Positions 8,052 to 16,797 of a stretch of 64,000 bases of DNA are shown piece by piece (position 1 is the stretch's first letter; every line of letters begins with the position of its first letter). The notes below the pieces were generated by a model, which did no database searches, was not told the origin of the DNA, and saw only the letters and a list, made by a program, of their open reading frames with translations. The position numbers and the translations under genes are program-made. The DNA lies in NCBI GenBank assembly GCA_963533935.1, contig CAUSQL010000004.1:1-64000 (forward strand), in the 5' to 3' direction. The DNA is from CAUSKK01 sp963533935 (GTDB taxonomy: Bacteria; Pseudomonadota; Gammaproteobacteria; Cardiobacteriales; Cardiobacteriaceae).

Positions 8052-8077
8052 ACACGGCAGTGAAGAACCGTCTCCTT

Positions 8078-9037
8078 TTAATGGCAGTGCTGCCACCAGC
8101 GGTCGGTGGCCGTGTCCAGGCTAAACACCTGGCCCAGCCGGGGCGTCAGCGTTTGCAGGCCCAGCGCTTCCGCCGCCGCCACCGTGGCGTCCGGCGGCGC
8201 CTGCCAGCGGTGCGGACTCAGGGCGTAGGCGCCCCAGTGAATCGGCATGAAGCGGCTGGTGCCCAGCAGCTGCAGGGCCTGCAACGTTTCTTCCGGCAGC
8301 AGGTGATTGTCCGGCCAACCCACCGCGTTGTACTGGCCGTTCTCCACCAGCGCCAGGTCGAAGGGGCCCAGCCGCCGGCCGATTTCGCGAAAATGGCCGC
8401 CGCCGGCGAAGCCGCTGTCGGCAGAGTGGTAAATGCGCCGCTGCACCGTGCTAAAGACGTAGCCGCACCAGAGGCTTTTATTCTTATCCCAGAGGCTGCG
8501 GCCGGAATTGTGATGGCTGGGCACGGCGTGAATGGTCAGCGGGCCGAACTGCCGCCATTGCCACCAGTCCAGCGCCTCAATGCGCTCGGCGCCGATGCCC
8601 CAGCGCTGGAGGGTTTTTTCCAGGCCCAGCGGCACGAGAAAGCGCGTTTTTAACGGTTTAAAGAAGGCGATGGCGCGCCGGTCCAGATGGTCGTAGTGGC
8701 TGTGGCTCAGCAGCACCAGGTCGATGGGCGGCAGCTGCTCTAGGGATAAAGGGGGCGGCTGAAAGCGCTTGGCGAAGATGGGCAGCGGCGCCGCGTATTT
8801 GCTGAACACCGGGTCAATGGCCAGCGTTGAGCCGGCCAGCCGCAGCAGCAGGCTGGAATGGCCGAGCCAGATAAGTGCCGGTTCCAGCCGGTGAAATTCT
8901 TCCCAGTCCGGCGTTACCACCGGCAGCGGCTGGGCCGGCACGTATTTATGGCGCTGGCAAATTAATTTCAGCAGGGAGGTGAACGGCCGCACCGGCCGCG
9001 AGGGCTGCGGATTATGAAAGCTCTTCCGCGGCTTCAT
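8078..9037 (-). CDS. Metallo-beta-lactamase-fold hydrolase (UlaG/NAPE-PLD-like)
   Basis: 319 residues. The metal-binding motif HSHYDHLD is at residues 112-119, with IWLGHSSLLLRLAGSTLAIDPVFS before it and VPSHHNSGR, YHSADSGFAGG, ALVENGQYNA and FMPIHWGAYALSPH after it. This order is typical of the RomA/NAPE-PLD-like branch of the superfamily. Substrate cannot be inferred. The start overlaps the 3' end of corC by 26 bases, so it is probably co-transcribed with it. The product appears cytosolic; no signal peptide is visible. Confidence 0.88.
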   Translation of the reverse strand: MKPRKSFHNPQPSRPVRPFTSLLKLICQRHKYVPAQPLPVVTPDWEEFHRLEPALIWLGHSSLLLRLAGSTLAIDPVFSKYAAPLPIFAKRFQPPPLSLEQLPPIDLVLLSHSHYDHLDRRAIAFFKPLKTRFLVPLGLEKTLQRWGIGAERIEALDWWQWRQFGPLTIHAVPSHHNSGRSLWDKNKSLWCGYVFSTVQRRIYHSADSGFAGGGHFREIGRRLGPFDLALVENGQYNAVGWPDNHLLPEETLQALQLLGTSRFMPIHWGAYALSPHRWQAPPDATVAAAEALGLQTLTPRLGQVFSLDTATDRWWQHCH

Positions 9038-9869
9038 CGGCGTCTTCCTCCTCGGCCAGCGGCCGGAAATTCAGGGTAATCAGCCGCTTCTTATCGGCGC
9101 GCAGCACCGTTACCAGCCAACTGTCGCAGCGCAGGCTTTCGCCCACCGCCGGCAGCCGGTCGCACTGTTCCAGCACGTAGCCGCCGATGGTGTCCGCGTG
9201 CTCGTCGGACAGGGCCGTGTGGAAGAATTCGTTAAATTCCTCAATGGTGGCCAGGGCCTGCACCTGAAAGCTGCCGTCGCCGTTGGCGATGATAGAAGCG
9301 CCGGCCACCTCGTCGTGTTCATCGTCGATTTCGCCGACGATTTCCTCAATGACATCTTCAATGGTGATTAGGCCGGACAGGGAACCGTACTCGTCGATGA
9401 CCAGGGCCATGTGGTTCCGATTACTTTTAAACTGGCGCAGCATGGCGTCCAGGGGCTTGGACTCGGGCACGATGGTGGCCGGCCGCACCAAATCCAGCAC
9501 CGTGGCCGTTTCGCCGCGGGCGATGACCCCCAGCAGGTCCTTGGCGAGGAGAATGCCGCGCAGGGCGCGATGTTCCTCGTCCACCACCGGATAGCGGGAA
9601 TGGCCCACATCTAGCACCGTGGCCAGGGCCTTGTCCAGGCTGTCATTTTCCTGGATTAGCACCATTTGCCCGCGGGGAATCATGATGTGGCGCACTTGGG
9701 TTTGGTTGAATTCCAGGAGATTTTCCATCATATGGGCGGTGTCTTCGCTGACCTGGCCCTGCTCACGGATTAGCTTGATTAGCATCTGGGGTGAATTTTC
9801 GTGCTCCTGGCCGGCCCACAGGGCGCTGAGGCGCTCGAAGAACGAAGGCTTCGCTGATTCGTCTGTCAT
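9012..9869 (-). CDS. corC: CorC/HlyC-family CBS-domain protein
   Basis: 285 residues from the ATG at 9869 (MTDESAKPSFFERL), matching the usual 290-residue family length; an ATG at 9899 is possible. Two CBS motifs span about 70-190 (VRHIMIPRGQMVLI, RYPVVDEEHRALRGILLAKD, ALVIDEYGSLSGLITIEDVI) and a CorC_HlyC/TerC-associated domain follows (DGSFQVQALATIEEFNEFF, IGGYVLEQCDRLPAVGE). The family has been linked to Mg/Co efflux, though this soluble form lacks a transmembrane part. The usual neighbour lnt is not present. Confidence 0.92.
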   Translation of the reverse strand: MTDESAKPSFFERLSALWAGQEHENSPQMLIKLIREQGQVSEDTAHMMENLLEFNQTQVRHIMIPRGQMVLIQENDSLDKALATVLDVGHSRYPVVDEEHRALRGILLAKDLLGVIARGETATVLDLVRPATIVPESKPLDAMLRQFKSNRNHMALVIDEYGSLSGLITIEDVIEEIVGEIDDEHDEVAGASIIANGDGSFQVQALATIEEFNEFFHTALSDEHADTIGGYVLEQCDRLPAVGESLRCDSWLVTVLRADKKRLITLNFRPLAEEEDADEAAEELS

Positions 9870-10058
9870 TAATATTAAATTTATTGGAGAAGAATTCATT
9901 CTAACGGCGCCGGCGGAGGGGTTAAAAGTTTTTCCCGGCCGGAACCCTAGCCTATAATTTTTCCTCAACAAATCAAACTATTAAAGGCTGGCTCTGGAAG
10001 CCGGCGGCCAACGGCTGGCCCAAATAAAAGAATTTTTAATTTTTAGAGAGGTAACCAT

Positions 10059-10586
10059 ATGCGCGAGCTACCGGAATTTATTGACCTGGACTCCCCCCAC
10101 ACCGTAAAGGAGCTGATGGAGCTGTGCCAGCAATGCGGCATAGCCACCAACCGCAGCAAGGACGTTATGATTGCGCGCCTCAGGCAGTACCTACAGACCG
10201 GCGAGCGCGGCCGCAATCCGAAGGCCCCCATCATTAGAGTTATCAATGCCAACACCCTGCTGGAACGGGACTTTGAAATGGACGCGGCGCAACGGCGCTT
10301 CTTTGAAAGCAAGGTGGGCGAGAGCTTTCGCATGCTGGTGCCGCTGCAGGTCTGGATTCGCAATAATCTTGGCCGCCGCAGCTACGGCGACGCGCTGGAG
10401 GTTTACCGGAGCCTGGTCAGCCAGTGCAAGGGCTACAGCTCCCGGGACACCTATCTCTACCTCTGCTACGTGCGGGATTTCTTTCTACATAATCCGAACC
10501 TGGGCATCAGGGAGGCCAACCGCTGCTGGCAGCAGCGCCAGGACGACAAATATAAGGGCAGCGACCTGGCGGCCCTAAAGTCCTAA
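10059..10586 (+). CDS. SAP-domain protein with DUF6434-like C-terminus
   Basis: 175 residues with an AGAGGT ribosome site. Residues about 8-50 resemble a SAP helix-extension-helix (DLDSPHTVKELMELCQQCGI, RSKDVMIARLRQYL), a motif that often binds nucleic acid. The second half (FFESKVGESFRMLVPLQVWI, RRSYGDALEVYRSL) resembles DUF6434, which is often fused to SAP. Function is unknown. It is transcribed divergently from corC across a 190-base gap and followed by a palindromic repeat. Confidence 0.75.
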   Translation: MRELPEFIDLDSPHTVKELMELCQQCGIATNRSKDVMIARLRQYLQTGERGRNPKAPIIRVINANTLLERDFEMDAAQRRFFESKVGESFRMLVPLQVWIRNNLGRRSYGDALEVYRSLVSQCKGYSSRDTYLYLCYVRDFFLHNPNLGIREANRCWQQRQDDKYKGSDLAALKS

Positions 10587-10593
10587 ACCTACC

Positions 10594-10664
10594 ATCGGGC
10601 GCTTCAGCTGTATGTAATTAAACGCTTAAATACATACAATTAAAGCGCCCGTCCGTTTGTAAAT
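10594..10664. repeat. Dispersed palindromic repeat copy
   Basis: Left arm CGGGCGCTT-cagct-GTATGTAATTAA, right arm TTAAATACATAC-aatta-AAGCGCCCGTCCGTTTG. It separates the SAP gene from the convergent tamA 3' end. The variable 5-mers differ between the arms (cagct and taatt). Confidence 0.85.
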
Positions 10665-10669
10665 CACCG

Positions 10670-12430
10670 CTAAAGGTCCAGTTCCGCACCGATGGTCAGG
10701 TGCAGCCGGTACTTATCACCCAGCTTTTTATCGAAGCCGTGGCCCACGTCCAGGCGGATAGGCCCCACCGGCGAGTAGTAGCGGAAGCCCAGGCCGGCGC
10801 CAAATTTGGTCTTGGCCTTAGCTTTAAAGGCATCGCCGGCGTCCACGAACAGGGCCGCCGCCATGTCGTCGCGGAAGTAGTACTCGTATTCGGCGGTGCC
10901 CAGGTAGCGGTAACGGCCACCCACGTTGGTGCCGCTGGCGTCCCGCGGGCCGATGCGCTCGTAGTCGTAGCCGCGCAGGCTCCGGTCGCCGCCGGCAAAG
11001 TAGCGCAGCCGCGGCGGTAGGCGGGCGAAATCATCGGTCCAGATGGCGCCGCCGTTGGCCTTCAGAATCAGCCGCTGCTTTGGCGCAAAGCTGTAGAGGT
11101 AGCGGGCGTCCAGGTTCAGCTGGGCGAAATTCACATTGGAAATCAGACCCTTAACCCCACCGAGCACCTCCGCCCGCGCCTGGAAGCCGTTCTTCGGGTC
11201 GAGAATGTTTTTCGTGCTGGTGTAGGTCCAGCGGGCGCGCGGATAGAGCAAATTGGTGTCCGCGCGGGTCAGGCCGATGCGGAAATTATCCTTGGACAGG
11301 CCGGCGGCGTAGAGGTGGTTCCAGTTGCCGCGCCTGAAGTTGTAGCCGCCCTCGGCGTACAGGTAGCTGTTGCGGTAGTCGGTGGTTTTGTACTGGGCGC
11401 CGGCGCGGCCGTAGTAGTAATCGGTGGCCGGGTTCGCCGCCGGAATGCGGTAGGTGACGTCCACGCTGCTGTCCTTCTGCGACAGGGTGGTATTTAAAGA
11501 AAATTTATGGCCGCGGCTATTAATCCAGCGCCGGTCGAAGTCGAAGCGGCCGCGAATGCCCGCGTCGGTGGAATAGCCGATGCCGTAGAGGTAATGCTTG
11601 TTCTTATTCATGGTCAGCTGGGTATCCAGCGGCACGGTCTTGTTTTCCCGGTTCGGTTCGCCGCCCACCAGCACTTCGGCAAAGTAATCGCTGGACTGCA
11701 AATCCTGCTGCAGCTGGCTGCGTTCGCTGGCCAGGTAGGGTTGGCCCGGCGCGCTCTGCACGTAGCGCTGGAGAAAGTCCTCGTCCAGGGGTAACTGGCC
11801 GCCGTCCCGGCTGCGGAAGCTGGCCGGGCCGTTGGTGTAGCGCGGGCCGCTGGCATAGGCCAAATCCACGTCGGCGCGGCGCTCACCCTTGTGCACGGCG
11901 ATTTGGTGGCGGGTGAAATCGCCGTCGAAGTAGCCGCGGTCCTGGGCCAGGCCCTCGAATTTGCCTTTGTACTCCTCGTAGGCCTTATGGTTTAAGGGCT
12001 CTCCGGTTTGCAGGGGATTATCCGCCAGCAGCTGCTGAAAGCGCCGGTCTTCGCGGGCGGCGCCGCTTAAATCCACCTGCACCTGCTTGAGCCGCACCGG
12101 CTGGCCGGCCTTAACCTGGTAAATCACCGTCAGTTCATCTTGCCCTTTGTTTTCAATGGTGTAGCTCACCGCCGGCTGGTAGTAGCCAAAGGGTTGCAGG
12201 CTCTGGCCAATCTGCTTCTTGCCCTGCTCCAGCAGGTAGTTGGCGTAGTGCTCGTTGTCGCCGTTGATGGCCTCGCCCTTAATGCGGTTCAGCTGGAGGA
12301 ATATTTCCGCATTGCGCTGCTCCTCGCCACTCAGGCCGGTGATTTTAATGGTGCTGATTTTCTTGCCCTGCAGCGGCACTTCCGCCCACGCCGGGGCAGC
12401 TAAGGCCAACATTAATAAAAATTTTCTCAT
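10670..12430 (-). CDS. tamA: TamA, Omp85-family outer-membrane assembly protein
   Basis: 586 residues from the ATG at 12430; the longer open frame only adds murJ-overlapping sequence. A signal peptide ends APAWA. POTRA-type modules follow (ISTIKITGLSGEEQRNAEIF, QLLADNPLQTGEPLN), then a 16-strand Omp85 barrel with the conserved loop motif FFAGGDRSLRGYDY (here RYFAGGDRSLRGYDYERIGP) and C-terminal GAGLGFRYYSPVGPIRLDVG. TamA works with TamB in outer-membrane biogenesis. The start overlaps the murJ stop (ATGA). tamB, the usual next gene, is not in this window: tamA is followed by a palindromic repeat. Confidence 0.95.
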   Translation of the reverse strand: MRKFLLMLALAAPAWAEVPLQGKKISTIKITGLSGEEQRNAEIFLQLNRIKGEAINGDNEHYANYLLEQGKKQIGQSLQPFGYYQPAVSYTIENKGQDELTVIYQVKAGQPVRLKQVQVDLSGAAREDRRFQQLLADNPLQTGEPLNHKAYEEYKGKFEGLAQDRGYFDGDFTRHQIAVHKGERRADVDLAYASGPRYTNGPASFRSRDGGQLPLDEDFLQRYVQSAPGQPYLASERSQLQQDLQSSDYFAEVLVGGEPNRENKTVPLDTQLTMNKNKHYLYGIGYSTDAGIRGRFDFDRRWINSRGHKFSLNTTLSQKDSSVDVTYRIPAANPATDYYYGRAGAQYKTTDYRNSYLYAEGGYNFRRGNWNHLYAAGLSKDNFRIGLTRADTNLLYPRARWTYTSTKNILDPKNGFQARAEVLGGVKGLISNVNFAQLNLDARYLYSFAPKQRLILKANGGAIWTDDFARLPPRLRYFAGGDRSLRGYDYERIGPRDASGTNVGGRYRYLGTAEYEYYFRDDMAAALFVDAGDAFKAKAKTKFGAGLGFRYYSPVGPIRLDVGHGFDKKLGDKYRLHLTIGAELDL

Positions 12431-13935
12431 TGGATTTTTCCCAAACGCAGATGGCGGGGGCGCAGGCCCAGGCCGTAGAGGGTGGCCACGTAGCTGGCCA
12501 TGGCCAGTGTAACCAGCGCCATCAGCCGCAGCAGCCGTTCCCAACTGCCGAAGGGCTGCGGCGGGAACAGCCGCCCCTGCAGCCACAGCAGCACCAGCAC
12601 CAGCACCCCGTTGGCCAACACCACCCGAAGGAGGAACCAGCGGCTGAATTGCAGCGGCCGCAGCAGTTGCAGCAGCAGCGTCATGTTCACGAAGGAGGCA
12701 ATGGTGGTGGCTGCGGCCAGGCCCACGTGCTGATAGAAATGGCTGAGGGGGAAGGCTAAGACCATATTTATGGTCATGGCCACTAGACCGGCCTTCACCG
12801 GGGTTCTCGTGTCCTGGCGGGCGTAGAAGGCCGGCGCCAGAATCTTCACCATGATTAAAAAGAAGGCACCCAGGCCGTAGATTTCCAGAGCGTGCGTGGT
12901 CATTAGCACGTCGTGATTATCGAATTTACCGCGCTGAAAGAGGGTCAGCACCAGCGGCCGCGCCGCCACACTTAGGCCCACCGCCGCGGCGCTGCCCAGC
13001 AGCAGTCCCCAGCGTAGGGCCCAGTTCAAAGTAAGTTGGAATTGGCGCTGGCTCGGCTGATTCTTCAGCGCACTGAGCCGCGGCAGAATGACCACGCCGA
13101 TGGCCACGCCGATGAGCGCCACCGGCAGTTCCACCAGCCGGTCAGCGTAGTAAAGCCAGGAAATGCTCCCGGTGGCCAGGGCCGAGGCCAGGGCCGTATT
13201 AATCAATACCGTCAGTTGGCCCACCGACGAACCGAAGAGGGTCGGCAGCATCAGGCGGAAAATCTTACGCACGCCGCCGTAGTGCCAGCCCCACTTCGGC
13301 CGCAACAGCAGCCCCAGCCGCCGCAGGCTCGGCAGCTGAATGGCCAGCTGGAGCACTCCCCCCAGCAGCACCGCCCAGGCCAGTTCCAGCCCGTGATTCT
13401 CCGGCCGGTGCCAGAGGCTGGCGCCGATTAAGGTTAAATTCAGTAGACAGGGGGTAAAGGCGGGCACGGCGAAAATCTGAAAGCTGTTCAGCACCGACGA
13501 GGCCAGTGCCGTCAGCGAAATCAGCAGTATGTAGGGGAACATGATTGGCAGCATCTCCCGGGCCAGCTCCCGGCTGTGGCCGGTCAGGCCGCCGGCCACC
13601 AGCGCCAGCACCGTGCCGGAAAACAGCACCCCCAGGGCCGTAACCGTCAGCAGCAACACCAGCAGGGTACCGCAGACCCGCCGCAGCAGCTCCGCCAGCT
13701 CCGCCGGATTATGCTCCTTAACCTCGGTGAAAACCGGCACGAAGGCATTGGTAAAGCTGCCCTCGGCGAAAAAACGCCGCAGCGTGTTGGGAATGCGCAG
13801 GGCGGCGAAGAAGGGGTCGGTGATGGTGCTGTCGAAGTGGCGGGCCAGCAGCATGTCCCGCAGCAGGCCCAGCAGCCGCGACAGCATGGTGAAGGCGGAA
13901 AATACCAGCGAGGAGCGGCCCAGGGATTTAGCCAT
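12427..13935 (-). CDS. murJ: Lipid II flippase MurJ
   Basis: 502 residues, highly hydrophobic, with the MATE/MOP-type N-terminus VFSAFTMLSRLLGLLRDMLL, FFAALRIPNTLRRFFAEGSF and AFVPVFTEVKE. Later helices contain SWLYYADRLVELPVALIGVA and FYARQDTRTPVKAGL, both typical of MurJ. It flips lipid II for peptidoglycan synthesis across the inner membrane. It overlaps metF by 8 bases upstream and tamA by 4 bases downstream. Confidence 0.97.
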   Translation of the reverse strand: MAKSLGRSSLVFSAFTMLSRLLGLLRDMLLARHFDSTITDPFFAALRIPNTLRRFFAEGSFTNAFVPVFTEVKEHNPAELAELLRRVCGTLLVLLLTVTALGVLFSGTVLALVAGGLTGHSRELAREMLPIMFPYILLISLTALASSVLNSFQIFAVPAFTPCLLNLTLIGASLWHRPENHGLELAWAVLLGGVLQLAIQLPSLRRLGLLLRPKWGWHYGGVRKIFRLMLPTLFGSSVGQLTVLINTALASALATGSISWLYYADRLVELPVALIGVAIGVVILPRLSALKNQPSQRQFQLTLNWALRWGLLLGSAAAVGLSVAARPLVLTLFQRGKFDNHDVLMTTHALEIYGLGAFFLIMVKILAPAFYARQDTRTPVKAGLVAMTINMVLAFPLSHFYQHVGLAAATTIASFVNMTLLLQLLRPLQFSRWFLLRVVLANGVLVLVLLWLQGRLFPPQPFGSWERLLRLMALVTLAMASYVATLYGLGLRPRHLRLGKIQ

Positions 13936-14959
13936 TCAGCCAGCCCAGCCGCTGCGCAATGGCCAGAATGCTGTCGGCCCGGTTCATGGAATAGAAATGC
14001 AGCGCCGGCGCCCCCTCACGGATTAGCCGCGCGCACAGGTCGGCCACCACGTCGGCGCCGAATTCCAGCAGCCCTTCCTGGTCGTTTTGCAGACTTTCCA
14101 GCCGCTTGCGAATCCAGCGGGGAATTTCCGCGCCGCAGCTGTCGGAAAAGCGGCTCAACTGGCTGTAATTGGTGATGGCCATGATGCCCGGGGCGATGGG
14201 AATGTGTATGCCGCGCCGCGCCACCTCGTCGCGGAAGCGCAGGTAGCTGTCGCCGTTGAAGAAATATTGGGTGATGGCCTCGTCGGCGCCGGCCCGCACC
14301 TTGGCACAGAAGAAATCCAGGTCTTCGCTGGGGCTGCGCGCCGCCGGGTGAAACTCCGGATAGGCGGCCACGAAGATTTTCGCCCCGTCGCCCCACAGCT
14401 GGCGGGTGAAGGCCACCAAATCCTTGGCGTGCTGCAGGTCGCCGCTCTGGTACATGCCCGAGGGCATGTCGCCGCGCAGGGCCATCAGCTGGTTGATGCC
14501 GAAGGCCCGGTACTCATTTAATAAATTCTCAATTTCCTGGCGGCTGTGGGCGACGCAGGTCAGGTGCGGCATGGCCCGGAAGCCGTCCTTCAGCACCCGC
14601 TGCACCGTGTTAATGGTGCGCTCCCGGGTGGAACCGCCGGCGCCGTAGGTTACGGAAAAATACTGCCAGGGCAGGGCCGCCGCCAGCTGGCGCCGCACCT
14701 CGTCCAGCTTGCGGGCGCCCTCGTCGGTGGTGGTGGGGAAGAATTCACAGCTAATCGGCACTGTCGTGCCTATAGTCGTGTCCTCACAACTCACCGGGAC
14801 TGTCGTCCGGTTCGTCGTGTTCTCACAGCTAATCGGCACTGTCGCGCCTCTATCAGCGTGCTCACAACTTATCGGCACTGTCGTGGCTCTATCAGCGTGC
14901 TCGCCGCCAATCGGCGCCGCTGGGCTGTCCTTAGCGGGGTTCTTAGGTTCTTGATTCAT
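13928..14959 (-). CDS. metF: 5,10-methylenetetrahydrofolate reductase MetF with a repeated N-terminus
   Basis: 343 residues. The catalytic barrel carries SVTYGAGGSTRERTINTVQR, MPHLTCVAHS, LRGDMPSG, VAAYPEFHP, DAGADEAITQ-type (AGADEAITQYFF) and PGIMAITN motifs. The active-site Glu segment ISCEFFP (VSFEFFP in E. coli) is preceded by four tandem 13-residue units built on TVPISCE, encoded by a 39-bp minisatellite at 14745-14900. Without it the length is normal. MetF makes 5-methyl-THF for methionine synthesis in the cytosol. It heads the metF-murJ-tamA run and is preceded by three repeat arms. Confidence 0.95.
   Translation of the reverse strand: MNQEPKNPAKDSPAAPIGGEHADRATTVPISCEHADRGATVPISCENTTNRTTVPVSCEDTTIGTTVPISCEFFPTTTDEGARKLDEVRRQLAAALPWQYFSVTYGAGGSTRERTINTVQRVLKDGFRAMPHLTCVAHSRQEIENLLNEYRAFGINQLMALRGDMPSGMYQSGDLQHAKDLVAFTRQLWGDGAKIFVAAYPEFHPAARSPSEDLDFFCAKVRAGADEAITQYFFNGDSYLRFRDEVARRGIHIPIAPGIMAITNYSQLSRFSDSCGAEIPRWIRKRLESLQNDQEGLLEFGADVVADLCARLIREGAPALHFYSMNRADSILAIAQRLGWLNG
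14745..14900 (-). repeat. Four 39-bp tandem repeats inside metF
   Basis: Units at 14745-14783, 14784-14822, 14823-14861 and 14862-14900, each containing the complement of a sequence near actgtcg and coding 13 residues ending VPISCE or VPVSCE. A decayed fifth unit extends to about 14930. Units are diverged but in frame. Confidence 0.9.
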
Positions 14960-14971
14960 TATTTGTGTCCT

Positions 14972-15103
14972 TTTACATACATGGGAAGCGCCCGTATGTT
15001 TGTTTAATGCTCTGAAATGGCTATTTACCTACGGGAGAAGCGCCCATCCGTTTGTTTAAAGCGGTAATTTACATACAGGGGAAGCGCCCGTCCGTCGGTA
15101 AAC
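14972..15103. repeat. Three same-direction arms of the dispersed repeat
   Basis: Arms at about 14972-15003, 15024-15058 and 15070-15103, each with GAAGCGCCC and ending in TTTGTTTAA or CGGTAAA. They point the same way rather than forming one hairpin and fill the gap between metF and the YgdI-type gene. Confidence 0.8.
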
Positions 15104-15340
15104 CTATTTCTTGAATTCCACCCGCTGAATGTACAGCACGCTGTTGGCCTTAACGTTGTATTCCTGGCCGTTGATGTCATCGAAGCGGTAGAACTCCCCC
15201 TCCCGGCTGGGTTCGCTCTCGCTGTAGAGGCTTTCACCGCTTACCTGCTTAATTTCATAGAGTTTTTTCGTGCTGCCCCAACTGAAGGCACAGCTGGCCA
15301 GCAGCGGCAGCAATACCACCGGAAATAGCTTGTTAATCAC
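15104..15340 (-). CDS. YgdI/YgdR-like small lipoprotein
   Basis: 78 residues from GTG at 15340, chosen because GGGGGAA precedes it and a short lipoprotein signal (LLPLLASC) follows; the upstream ATG would add 33 unlikely residues. The mature part YEIKQVSGESLYSESEPSRE followed by FYRFDDINGQEYNVKANSVL resembles the small SH3-like DUF903 fold of YgdI/YgdR (peptide plus DxNGxxxxVxxxxV). Role unknown; it should be an envelope lipoprotein. It is divergent from rhlB with about 90 bases between the starts. Confidence 0.75.
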   Translation of the reverse strand: MINKLFPVVLLPLLASCAFSWGSTKKLYEIKQVSGESLYSESEPSREGEFYRFDDINGQEYNVKANSVLYIQRVEFKK

Positions 15341-15430
15341 CGGAAATTCCCCCGAAAAAAAGGAAAAAAGTATAGCAGAGGGGCGAAAAAAATTTATACT
15401 GGCCCCTCGGAAATTATCAATAAAATCAAT

Positions 15431-16663
15431 ATGGCACATCTAACTAGCACCAAATTTCGCGACCTGCCCATCGACGATTCCATTCAGGAAGCCCTGGAAG
15501 ATAGCCAACTGACCCACGCCACCCCCATTCAAGCCCTCGCCCTTCCCCTCACCCTGGCCGGCCACGACCTGCTCGGCATCGCCCAGACCGGCACCGGCAA
15601 AACCGCCGCCTTCCTCATTTCCCTATTGAATTATTTGATGAAAAATCCGGTGCACCCGCGGGCCAAGCCGCCCTTCGCCCTGGTGCTGGCCCCCACCCGC
15701 GAGCTGGCCCTACAAATTAAAAAGGACGCGGACCAGCTGGCCATCTATACCGGTTTAAAGAGTCTGGCCCTCTACGGCGGTGCCGACATTCAGCAGCAGA
15801 AGAACATTCTCGAACGCAACCCCATCGACCTCATCATCGGCACCCCGGGGCGCATCATTGATTTGTACAAGCAGCGCTGCTTCAAATTGTCCAACGTGGA
15901 AGTTTGCGTGCTGGACGAGGCCGACCGCATGTTCGACCTGGGCTTCATCGACGACGTGCGCTATCTGCTGCGGCAAATGCCGCCGGCGGCGGAACGGCTC
16001 AATCTGCTCTTCTCCGCCACCATAAGCCAGCGGGTGCAGGAGCTGGCCTACGAGCATTTCAATGCGCCGCAGACGGTGCAGGCGCCCAGTGAATTCAACA
16101 CGGCGGAAAACGTGGTGCAGCGCCTCTACCACGTGGACCGCAAGGAGAAGGCGGCCCTGCTCATTCACCTATTGCGCACCGAGCAGCCGGCCCGCGCCAT
16201 GATTTTCGTAAATACCAAGCATGAATTGGAACGGCTCTCGGAAATCCTCCAGCTGAACCAGCTGGATTGTCTGGCCATTTCCGGCGACGTGGCCCAGGAA
16301 CAGCGGGAGCGCATCATTCGCGCCTTCCAGGCCGGCGACCACCGTATTCTGCTGGCCACCGACGTGGCCGGCCGCGGCCTGCACATTCCCGCCGTCAGCC
16401 ACGTCTTTAACTATGACCTGCCGAACATGGCGGAAGACTACGTGCACCGCATCGGTCGCACCGGCCGGGCCGGCGCCAGCGGTGAGGCCATCAGCTTCGC
16501 CTGCGAGCAGTACGTTTATTCTTTGGAAGAAATAGAAAAATACATCGGCCAAAAAATCCCGGTGGTGCCCCTGCCGGAGGTGCTGCCGGAAATCACCCTG
16601 CCGCCCCTAAACCATAGCGGCCGCAACCTGCGCCGCCGCCGCAATGGCCCGCGGCGCCGCTAG
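15431..16663 (+). CDS. rhlB: DEAD-box RNA helicase RhlB
   Basis: 410 residues. Helicase motifs are in order: Q motif (THATPIQALALPL), I (AQTGTGKTAAF), Ia (APTRELALQI), GG (YGGAD), Ib (IGTPGRIIDL), II (VLDEADRMFDLGF), III (FSATIS), IV (MIFVNTKHE), V (LLATDVAGRGLHIP), VI (YVHRIGRTGRAG). The C-terminus ends in a basic RRRRNGPRRR tail. RhlB unwinds RNA for the RNase E degradosome. The end overlaps by 4 bases the stop of the convergent small membrane gene at 16660. Confidence 0.94.
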   Translation: MAHLTSTKFRDLPIDDSIQEALEDSQLTHATPIQALALPLTLAGHDLLGIAQTGTGKTAAFLISLLNYLMKNPVHPRAKPPFALVLAPTRELALQIKKDADQLAIYTGLKSLALYGGADIQQQKNILERNPIDLIIGTPGRIIDLYKQRCFKLSNVEVCVLDEADRMFDLGFIDDVRYLLRQMPPAAERLNLLFSATISQRVQELAYEHFNAPQTVQAPSEFNTAENVVQRLYHVDRKEKAALLIHLLRTEQPARAMIFVNTKHELERLSEILQLNQLDCLAISGDVAQEQRERIIRAFQAGDHRILLATDVAGRGLHIPAVSHVFNYDLPNMAEDYVHRIGRTGRAGASGEAISFACEQYVYSLEEIEKYIGQKIPVVPLPEVLPEITLPPLNHSGRNLRRRRNGPRRR

Positions 16664-16797
16664 GGCACGTATTTGTAAATCCAATAAACTTCGGCCAGCA
16701 GCACCAGCAGCCAGAACGCGGCGAAGAGCAGGATGTATTTAAAGGCGCCAATGCCGAAATAAATGATAGTGAAGGCCAGCCCCACGTAATTATTCAT
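16660..16797 (-). CDS. Small membrane protein, third gene of an unknown cassette
   Basis: 45 residues: MNNYVGLAFTIIYFGIGAFK, a near-continuous hydrophobic stretch, then AEVYWIYKYVP. It probably spans the membrane once or twice. Its ATG overlaps the stop of the 16794-17264 gene as ATGA, the same coupling seen in real operons. It shares an MNN start with the neighbouring gene. No function can be assigned. Confidence 0.7.
   Translation of the reverse strand: MNNYVGLAFTIIYFGIGAFKYILLFAAFWLLVLLAEVYWIYKYVP

Larger units (their letters stand above)
7641..8077. other. Gene-free stretch filled with repeats
   Basis: Contains a tandem pair of 35-base units (7836-7905), two opposed single arms of the dispersed repeat (7938-7972 and 7989-8023) and a third partial arm at 8031-8051. 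A 60-codon open frame on the minus strand here is a repeat artefact. Confidence 0.7.
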
